Origin: Phycisphaerales bacterium
GTDB taxonomy: Bacteria; Planctomycetota; Phycisphaerae; SM23-33
NCBI GenBank assembly: GCA_003153915.1
Contig: PMBX01000183.1
Location: 1-5,136, forward strand
DNA length: 5,136 bases
Direction: 5' to 3'
In this document: positions 1 to 5,136 of the stretch, one piece after another
Numbering within the stretch: the first letter of the stretch is position 1
Layout of the letters: each line of letters begins with the position of its first letter
Translations under genes and position numbers: made by a program
The notes under the pieces: model-generated
Seen by the model: only the letters and a program-made list of their open reading frames with translations
Databases searched by the model: none
Told to the model about the DNA's origin: nothing

Positions 1-1
1 T

Positions 2-1543
2 ATCGTCTTTTTGACCCGCGTCACGGTTTGCCCGGCGGAGACCGTCCCCACCACGGCAACCACCGCGCCACATGCGCCGATGGTCCTGGCCCATTGCCAA
101 CGGCTGTCCCCCGAACTGACGATCCTGGCTGCTTTGATGAAGGACCCATCCCAAGCTAAGGATCAATGTCTCCCGATCATTGTGGAACGCAACGGAGATG
201 CCACGGTTCTGCCGGTGCGATTGATCCGGCCGCTGATAGGCCCCTATGTCCTGGCAATGGCCACCGGAAAAGAAATCGACGCATTAGCCGGATCGGCGAA
301 TGTCCGCTATGCCGAAATGGGAGGCTCGGTCTGCACGATACAAGAGGCGACACGTCGGATGGAGGCCGCGGTGGAATCGCCGGGACAATGGGGCGACCAG
401 CGCGAACCGCTGGTGGGCATAGTGGACCAGACGATTTGCCGCGAGCTATTCTCGGAGGGCGGCTCACAACGCATACTGGCCGTCGCCACGGAACCTTCCG
501 GGGCCTCCGCACCGCAGCCAAGCGTCCACGGCAGCGTCATGGCCAAAGTCATCGCCGCCACCTCGCCCCACGCACGATACGCTCTGATGCAAGGCCCCAT
601 GGACAAATTACATATCATTTCCGCCGTGGGCGACTGCTACCGTCTGGCCCAGCGGGACCACCGCAATTGTGTTGTCAACATAAGCGCCAATACCACGGTC
701 GGTCCCCACGACGGAACCTCTATCTTCGAGAAAATCCTGGCCCGATACGCCCAGGCTGGTCTCTGGATCGTTGTCTCGGCGGGAAACACCGGCGACAGCT
801 CAAGACACGCCCAATTCACGCGGGACGATTGTCACCAGGGACGGGTTTGCCTGCCTTGGAGCCTCGGCACTAATTCGCGGGGAATCGCCGAGGCGGTCGT
901 TGACCTATGGTTCGACACGTCCCTGCCGTGCAATGTCTCGCTGGCAATGCCCGGTGGCAGGGTATTCCAGGATGTCGCCACCGGCGGCGGAGCCGTCTGG
1001 GCAATAAACGGGGGTTTCGTTGCCGTCGCCAACGGTTTGTCAGACCCGGCAAACGGGCAAACCAACGTGATGGTGATCGTCAAGTGCTTTCTTAGAGAGG
1101 AGGAACAAACCGGCGACTGGAGTCTCCTGGTCACGCCTCAAAAAGATCAGCCGTTCACGGCCCACGCATGGATGAACTGCGGCGCCGGCAACGGTGGACA
1201 ATTCACCGCCCACGTCTCCCAGAACGTCACCGTGTCGCCTCCGGCAACCTGCCAGGCCGTGATATCGGTGGGAGGTTATGACCTGAAACAAGGCCGGAAA
1301 GTTTATTTGAGCCAAGGTCCAACGCGGGATGGGCGGACCTGCCCTGACCTGACATTGGCGTCCCCGTTTGGAACCAGCTACGCGGCCGCGAGGGTGACGG
1401 GATTGCTCGCCGAATCGCTCTACCGGGACCCCAACGTCCCGGCGGACAAGTGGGAACTTATCGGACGAATCCTCCCAAACCGCCAGACCAATGTCGCCGA
1501 CCCCCCCCCCACCGCCGAGCCGAGCGCGGGAGTTCAACGGTAA
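2..1543 (+). CDS. Subtilisin-like (S8 family) serine peptidase, N-terminus probably cut by window edge
   Basis: Serine endopeptidase of the subtilase family. Residues are numbered from the first in-window start, TTG at base 11 (510 aa). The frame is open to base 2 and the TTG has no ribosome binding site, so the true start probably lies further left. Residues about 54-120 look like an inhibitory propeptide, with LIRPLIGPYVLAMATGKEID followed by an ANVRYAE strand. The catalytic domain follows: Asp139 in VGIVDQT, His173 in VHGSVMA, VVNIS with GPHDGTS (about 221-237), oxyanion Asn259 in VVSAGNTGD, and Ser456 in FGTSYAAARVTG. Residues about 290-405 are a beta-rich insertion (AMPGGRVF, GDWSLLVTP), placed like the jelly-roll insert of clostridial Csp-type subtilases; this comparison is inferred. 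Oddities: Gly is lost after the catalytic Asp, HGT is HGS, the usual AAP after Ser is AAA, and the loop between CPDL and GTS is very short. There are fourteen cysteines and no visible signal peptide. It overlaps the radical SAM gene by one base. Leader removal or product maturation is plausible but unproven. Confidence 0.88.
   Translation: MVFLTRVTVCPAETVPTTATTAPHAPMVLAHCQRLSPELTILAALMKDPSQAKDQCLPIIVERNGDATVLPVRLIRPLIGPYVLAMATGKEIDALAGSANVRYAEMGGSVCTIQEATRRMEAAVESPGQWGDQREPLVGIVDQTICRELFSEGGSQRILAVATEPSGASAPQPSVHGSVMAKVIAATSPHARYALMQGPMDKLHIISAVGDCYRLAQRDHRNCVVNISANTTVGPHDGTSIFEKILARYAQAGLWIVVSAGNTGDSSRHAQFTRDDCHQGRVCLPWSLGTNSRGIAEAVVDLWFDTSLPCNVSLAMPGGRVFQDVATGGGAVWAINGGFVAVANGLSDPANGQTNVMVIVKCFLREEEQTGDWSLLVTPQKDQPFTAHAWMNCGAGNGGQFTAHVSQNVTVSPPATCQAVISVGGYDLKQGRKVYLSQGPTRDGRTCPDLTLASPFGTSYAAARVTGLLAESLYRDPNVPADKWELIGRILPNRQTNVADPPPTAEPSAGVQR
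1501..1510 (+). repeat. C10 homopolymer near the 3' end of the peptidase gene
   Basis: Ten consecutive C bases lie about 30 bases before the peptidase stop codon and encode the last base of Asp plus Pro-Pro-Pro. As read, the tract puts the peptidase stop (1541-1543) exactly on the radical SAM start (TAATG). One extra C, or a -1 ribosomal shift here, would run the peptidase frame into the radical SAM frame without a stop. One C fewer would extend the peptidase frame to about 1736. The tract is seen directly; any biological slippage is inference, and a homopolymer sequencing error is the main alternative. Confidence 0.9.
1528..1532 (+). promoter_or_regulatory. Shine-Dalgarno-like site for the radical SAM gene
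   Basis: GGGAG lies inside the end of the peptidase gene, 10 bases before the ATG at 1543. Together with the TAATG stop/start overlap it favours this ATG over the in-frame GTG at 1450, which would add a 31-residue Pro/Arg-rich stretch lying wholly within the peptidase coding sequence. The spacing is slightly long, so re-initiation by ribosomes finishing the peptidase is a likely contributor. Confidence 0.5.
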
Positions 1544-3234
1544 TGAACACATCGAAAAAAGCTTCCGCCCCGTCGAGTCCCACCCGGAGGCGACATGGCA
1601 TTGTCTTTGTGGGCCTTCCGGACAATGCCTCCTGCCAGGGGGCGTTGCAGCAGCCGCAATACCTGGGCTGCCGGTACCTGGCGTCGATCCTGCGGGCCAA
1701 CGGTTGCGAGGCGAGCATGGTCAATGTAGTCCTTGATCCATCCTCGCTATCCGATGTGTTCTTCCAGACCGACCGCTCGACGACAACTAAGGCGATCAAT
1801 CGCCTCCTCGTGGAGCGGACCTTGGAGATGCTGAAATCCCACGACCTGACAAGGCTCGTGGTCGGCTTCACCACCAGTTGGAAGCACGTGGAATTAGTTC
1901 TCCAGGTCGCCGCTGCCATTAAAGATCGCCATCCGAGCGCCTGCGTGGTCCTGGGGGGCGTCTACGTGACCCTCTGTCCCCAGGCAACGTTGTTGTCATG
2001 CCCCCAGGTTGATTACGCCCTGTGCGGCGAGGCGGAAAACAGCATCGTCCCGTTCATGCGAGCGATGGAACAAGGACTTCCGCAACCTGGCGAGATACCC
2101 GGATTGGCTTATCGCACCGGCGACGGACAAGTCGTGGCCAATCCGCTGGGCGAGGTGGTGCGAGATCTGGATTCGCTGCCGTTGCCGGCCGAAGACGACA
2201 TCGAGGAGGTCTATCGGCGGAACGATCATCGCCTTCGGATCGTCTCCTCACGCGGTTGTTACGGACAATGTACGTTTTGCAGCATCCACGCCTTCTCGCA
2301 GGCAATCCTTTGCCGCCTCCCACGCGCGCGATCCGCCGTCAACGTGGTCGATGAGATCGAGCATCTCCACGCCAGGTATGGTTTCGACCGCTTCGTCTTT
2401 GCCGACGCCAACGCCATCGGCGCGGGTTTGCGCGGGCGGGAACGGGCCGTGGCGATGGCTGATGAGATCGAGCGGCGGGGGCTTCGTATTCACTTCAAGC
2501 TAGACGCCCGCGCCAACGATTTTGAACTCGACATGGTCCGCCGCCTCCACCGGGTCGGACTCTACAGCGTGGAGTTCGGTCTGGAGGCACTGGACGACGA
2601 CATCCTTCGACGTTTCCGCAAACATCTGACCCTTCAACAGATCCTCAATGTGGTCAAACTGATTACCCAGGAGGGACTCTGGATCAACCTCAGCTTCATG
2701 TTCTACACCCCCTGGACGACCCGTAAGGGTATCGAAAGTTCACTAGGGACTGTCAAGGACCTTCTGGCCAACCCGTGGATCAACATCAGCCCCGTGTTCC
2801 GCAGTCTCAAGCTCATCCGCGGAACCGAGCTGGCCGGGGAACTTGCCGAGGAATCGCTTGTCTTGCCCAATCACATGGGCCACGTTCACGGCGGAATGAA
2901 AAAGGATGCGGAACGGTTGATGCTCGCTCACCTGGAATTCAGCGATCAAGCCGAGACGCTCCTGGGCAACCTTCCCGCTCTTGAGTCCGACCTGCCCCCC
3001 GCCTGGGAACCCCTGGCCGTATCCTATCGCCAGGCGCCCGCGGTACTGCGAGGTCTGGTCATCGCCTATCTGGAGGGCCTCCTGGCCGAAGACTCCAATC
3101 GACTAAAGGACTGCCATGCGCGGCTGACCCAAATTCGCGACGCCCTCCAGCGCATCCACGAATGGTGCGGCGGCGGGTCAAGCGACCGCCGAGCGGCCGT
3201 ATCCAATGAAAGGCGCCACCATGAAGTTGGCTGA
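1543..3234 (+). CDS. Cobalamin (B12)-binding domain radical SAM enzyme
   Basis: Predicted cytoplasmic [4Fe-4S] enzyme of 563 aa that would cleave S-adenosylmethionine and carry cobalamin. The first 17 residues are a Ser/Lys/Arg-rich tail. Residues about 18-180 form a B12-binding Rossmann-type domain: YLGCRYLASIL at 40-50, VVGFTTSW at 106-113, LGGVYVTLCP at 137-146, then VDYALCGEAE. The radical SAM core follows, with the cluster motif CYGQCTFC (Cys239, Cys243, Cys246; CX3CX2C), FVFADANAIG at 284-293 and the SAM-contacting strand VEFGLEALDDDIL at 343-354. Residues about 430-540 are mostly helical with no multi-cysteine SPASM-type cluster motif. Family members include C-methyltransferases acting on RiPPs and other natural products, and also non-methylating enzymes (BchE, OxsB), so the reaction is open. 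The start is ATG 1543 (TAATG overlap, GGGAG upstream), and the 3' end overlaps the transporter gene. Context between a protease and an exporter suggests a peptide substrate; lipid or small-molecule chemistry is the alternative. Confidence 0.92.
   Translation: MNTSKKASAPSSPTRRRHGIVFVGLPDNASCQGALQQPQYLGCRYLASILRANGCEASMVNVVLDPSSLSDVFFQTDRSTTTKAINRLLVERTLEMLKSHDLTRLVVGFTTSWKHVELVLQVAAAIKDRHPSACVVLGGVYVTLCPQATLLSCPQVDYALCGEAENSIVPFMRAMEQGLPQPGEIPGLAYRTGDGQVVANPLGEVVRDLDSLPLPAEDDIEEVYRRNDHRLRIVSSRGCYGQCTFCSIHAFSQAILCRLPRARSAVNVVDEIEHLHARYGFDRFVFADANAIGAGLRGRERAVAMADEIERRGLRIHFKLDARANDFELDMVRRLHRVGLYSVEFGLEALDDDILRRFRKHLTLQQILNVVKLITQEGLWINLSFMFYTPWTTRKGIESSLGTVKDLLANPWINISPVFRSLKLIRGTELAGELAEESLVLPNHMGHVHGGMKKDAERLMLAHLEFSDQAETLLGNLPALESDLPPAWEPLAVSYRQAPAVLRGLVIAYLEGLLAEDSNRLKDCHARLTQIRDALQRIHEWCGGGSSDRRAAVSNERRHHEVG
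3208..3213 (+). promoter_or_regulatory. Shine-Dalgarno-like site deciding the ABC transporter start
   Basis: GAAAGG lies 7 bases before the ATG at 3221, good spacing for a ribosome binding site, and sits inside the last codons of the radical SAM gene. The other in-frame ATG, at 3206, is preceded by no comparable purine stretch and overlaps this site. The 3221 start is therefore preferred, giving a 14-base overlap with the upstream gene. Confidence 0.55.
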
Positions 3235-4978
3235 GATATACGACAGTTTCCGTATCTTTACCGGATTTCTAAAGTTCCTGCGGGGGCATCGCAAAAAATT
3301 GGTCTTTCTCTGCGGAGTCTCGGTCCTGTCCACCCTGGCGGGAGTCGTCTCGCCGTTGGTGCTCAAGATGCTGGTGGACGATGCGGTTCCCCACAAGAAC
3401 TGGAACCTCTTCTGGATCATCGCCCTGGGCTACTGCGGAATATCCCTTTTCCTCCAAGCCATCGGGCTTTTCCAAGGCTATATCTCGCTGCGGATGGACC
3501 AGTCCGTCCGCTCGCGACTGACGGCCTCTTATATGGCGCGTCTGCTGCGAAGCCCCTACGGGCGGATCCGCACGATGCAGGAAGGCGCGCATCTCTACCG
3601 CGCCGTCAGCGACGTCGGGAACGTCAGCAGCCTGATCACGTCCTTCTTCATCGATGTGTTCGGCACGGCCATCTCCCTGGTGACCGCCGTGGTAATCATG
3701 GTGCGCATGGACTGGCAGATCACGTTGATCTTCCTGGCCTACATCCCCCTGGCCATGGGGGCGCGTTTGTGGACCAGTTTCAAGCTCCGTCCCATCCAAA
3801 AGGAATTGCGCGACGACAGCGAACTGTTAAACTCCGACCTGGGGGAGATATTCTCCATCGTCAAGCTGATCAAGACCTCCGGCAGCGAAACCCGGGAAGT
3901 CGGGCGCTACCTCCGGTCGCTTAGGCGGAACATCAAGTTGCGGTTCCGCCTCTGGAGGAAGGAGACGGCGCTCAACCAGGTGCGGTCAGCGCTGGAATCC
4001 GGTCCCTCCATATTCCTGCAATGGTGGATCTGGTTTTCCGTGATGCGAGGAGTCACGTCGCTGGGCACGGCAATGGCCATTGCCTGGTATTTCTCCATGG
4101 TCGTCAGGCCTTTTATGCAGGCTGTGGCCTCGGTGCAAAGACTCATCGCCGGCAGCATATCCTGCGAGAGGCTCAAGGAAATTCTGGAAGCCCCCAGTGA
4201 AAACCTTCACTCGGGCCTTCACTGCGCCTCGACCGGAGGTCTGCGTAGAGTGGCCATGCGGGGGGTAAGCTTTGCCTACAAACAGGATCAGCCGGTCCTT
4301 CACGATGTTTCGTGTGAACTGCGGCGGGGCAGGATGGTGGTGGTAATGGGTCCAAGCGGCTCGGGCAAGACCACGCTGGCGAGCCTGCTGTGCGGGCTGT
4401 ATTCTCCGGATTCCGGTGAAATCCTGGCCGACGGTCAGCCGTTGCGGTCCCTGTCGTTGGCTTCGTTCCGCAAGCAGATATGCGTCATTCCGCAGGAATG
4501 CACGGTCATCCACGGCAGCGTCATGGACAATATCCTCTACGGTTCGCGCCACCGGAGCAGGGACGATGCCGTCCGCGCGGCAATGTCCGCCCGCATTCAC
4601 GATCGCATCCTTCGCCTTCCCGAAGGCTACGACACGGAACTGTGCCCGGGAGACAAGGAGCTGTCATCGGGGGAAAAACAGCGGCTTCAGATCGCGCGCG
4701 CCTTCGCCAAGAACGGCGGCATGATGATCTTCGACGAGCCTTGCGCCAATCTGGACCCCGACAACGCCCGCCAGGTCATGGACGCCATTCGCCTCTACGC
4801 CAGGGACCGGATCATCCTGCTTATCACGCACCACAGGGAGAATATACAGGACAACGATGAGTTGTGGATCATGGACAACGGCCGGCTGAAAACGGGCGTT
4901 TCTCCCGATTTTTCCGTGCATTCTGACGAGGAAAATCCGGGTCTGCTGGAGATCGCCGACGGCTACGGCGCAACCTGA
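3221..4978 (+). CDS. ABC half-transporter, exporter type (membrane domain fused to ATPase)
   Basis: Inner-membrane exporter subunit of 585 aa, expected to act as a homodimer. The membrane domain has about six hydrophobic segments near residues 27-50, 63-87, 141-161, 165-185, 262-276 and 281-297, with the cytoplasmic coupling region SIVKLIKTSGSE at 212-223. The ATPase domain is complete: A-loop Tyr353, Walker A GPSGSGKTT at 377-385 (Lys383), Q-loop Gln425, signature LSSGEKQ at 481-487, Walker B MMIFDEP at 501-507 with catalytic Glu506, D-loop NLD, and H-loop His537. All nucleotide-handling residues are present, so it should be active. There is no N-terminal C39 peptidase domain as in leader-cleaving bacteriocin exporters; the encoded subtilase could supply that step. 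The substrate is unknown: a modified peptide fits the context, but lipid or drug export of the MsbA type cannot be excluded. ATG 3206 would add five residues. Confidence 0.93.
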   Translation: MKLAEIYDSFRIFTGFLKFLRGHRKKLVFLCGVSVLSTLAGVVSPLVLKMLVDDAVPHKNWNLFWIIALGYCGISLFLQAIGLFQGYISLRMDQSVRSRLTASYMARLLRSPYGRIRTMQEGAHLYRAVSDVGNVSSLITSFFIDVFGTAISLVTAVVIMVRMDWQITLIFLAYIPLAMGARLWTSFKLRPIQKELRDDSELLNSDLGEIFSIVKLIKTSGSETREVGRYLRSLRRNIKLRFRLWRKETALNQVRSALESGPSIFLQWWIWFSVMRGVTSLGTAMAIAWYFSMVVRPFMQAVASVQRLIAGSISCERLKEILEAPSENLHSGLHCASTGGLRRVAMRGVSFAYKQDQPVLHDVSCELRRGRMVVVMGPSGSGKTTLASLLCGLYSPDSGEILADGQPLRSLSLASFRKQICVIPQECTVIHGSVMDNILYGSRHRSRDDAVRAAMSARIHDRILRLPEGYDTELCPGDKELSSGEKQRLQIARAFAKNGGMMIFDEPCANLDPDNARQVMDAIRLYARDRIILLITHHRENIQDNDELWIMDNGRLKTGVSPDFSVHSDEENPGLLEIADGYGAT

Positions 4979-5012
4979 TCGCCCTCAGGCGGAAGCAGAC
5001 AATCGGAAACCG

Positions 5013-5041
5013 GCCCGCCCTGCGCCAGGCGTTGCGCGGGC
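5013..5041 (+). other. Weak GC-rich hairpin after the operon
   Basis: GCCCGC at 5013-5018 pairs with GCGGGC at 5036-5041, enclosing a short CGC/GCG pairing around a CAG loop (5023-5031). It begins about 35 bases after the transporter stop codon. No T-run follows. In DNA this GC-rich such a pairing can arise by chance, so it is recorded only as a possible mRNA 3' structure. Confidence 0.2.
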
Positions 5042-5098
5042 AAGTACACCGGCCCTGTGATGTTCTGTCGGGTTAGAGCGATTTACGTTTGGGTGATA

Positions 5099-5125
5099 GC
5101 GCGGTGGGGCTTCGTCCCACCGCGC
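5099..5125 (+). terminator. Perfect 10-bp inverted repeat, possible terminator or palindromic repeat
   Basis: GCGCGGTGGG at 5099-5108 and its exact reverse complement CCCACCGCGC at 5116-5125 flank a seven-base loop GCTTCGT, in which a further G-T and C-G pair can form. It lies about 120 bases downstream of the last stop codon, where the transcript should end. There is no T-tract after the stem, so it is not a standard intrinsic terminator. A factor-assisted terminator, an mRNA-stabilising hairpin, a bidirectional element for a convergent gene beyond the window, or a copy of a dispersed intergenic palindrome all remain possible. Confidence 0.4.
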
Positions 5126-5136
5126 GGTCAAGCACC

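Noticed and set aside
166..873. 235-codon + strand frame inside the peptidase gene
   Set aside because: Its translation is Arg/Gly/His-rich low-complexity sequence typical of an out-of-frame reading of GC-rich coding DNA; the overlapping subtilase frame carries the motifs.
1450..1542. In-frame GTG at 1450 as the radical SAM gene start (adds 31 residues)
   Set aside because: The extra stretch lies wholly inside the peptidase coding sequence, is Pro/Arg-rich and unlike the B12 domain, while ATG 1543 has a TAATG overlap and an upstream GGGAG.
1040..1552. Long minus-strand open frame of 170 codons opposite the peptidase C-terminus
   Set aside because: It is antisense to a recognised catalytic domain, its translation shows no family motif, and such frames are common in GC-rich DNA. 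The same applies to the antisense frames at 1458-1919, 3269-3799 and 3986-4600.
3206..3220. ATG at 3206 as the transporter start
   Set aside because: It has no good ribosome binding site; GAAAGG is well spaced for ATG 3221. The difference is only five residues.
5009..5055. 8-bp direct repeat ACCGGCCC at 5009-5016 and 5048-5055
   Set aside because: It is too short in GC-rich sequence to distinguish from chance; no attachment-site or mobile-element features surround it.
5057..5136. Short open frame after the transporter (GTG/ATG at 5057-5062, open to the right edge), considered as a precursor peptide
   Set aside because: It has no ribosome binding site, runs through the perfect palindrome at 5099-5125, and its translation shows no leader or core features. 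It cannot be supported.
1..5136. CRISPR array, tRNA, rRNA, insertion sequence or transposase
   Set aside because: No repeated spacer pattern, no tRNA-like cloverleaf and no transposase motif was found on either strand; the window is almost fully occupied by the three genes.

Overview
The window is GC-rich bacterial DNA (about 60% by eye), densely coding on the + strand. It carries three genes, packed head to tail with no intergenic gaps, followed by a short non-coding tail. The families do not fix the taxonomy. The style (high GC, an S8 peptidase of the prodomain plus jelly-roll type, a B12-dependent radical SAM enzyme, a perfect GC-rich palindrome after the operon) would fit Planctomycetota or a similar deep-branching environmental lineage, but this is a weak inference.

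Layout: (1) bases 2-1543, a subtilisin-like (S8) serine peptidase, open at the left edge so its N-terminus is probably missing. (2) Bases 1543-3234, a radical SAM enzyme with an N-terminal cobalamin-binding domain, joined to the peptidase by a TAATG stop/start overlap. (3) Bases 3221-4978, an ABC half-transporter of the exporter type (membrane domain plus ATPase), overlapping the previous gene by 14 bases. (4) Bases 4979-5136, no convincing gene, but a perfect 10-bp inverted repeat at 5099-5125 and a weaker hairpin upstream of it. All minus-strand open frames in 1-4978 look like shadows of these genes.

How they may work together: the two overlaps imply one transcript and coupled translation. 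A B12 radical SAM enzyme, a peptidase and an exporter without its own C39 peptidase domain form the parts list of a ribosomally made, post-translationally modified peptide (RiPP) pathway. In that reading the radical SAM enzyme modifies a precursor, the subtilase removes the leader or matures the product, and the ABC protein exports it. No precursor peptide gene is visible, so this is inference; the precursor would be expected just left of the window or elsewhere. The most unusual details are the degenerate motifs around an intact catalytic triad in the subtilase, its high cysteine count, and a C10 homopolymer at the peptidase/radical-SAM junction, where a one-base slip would fuse the two proteins.
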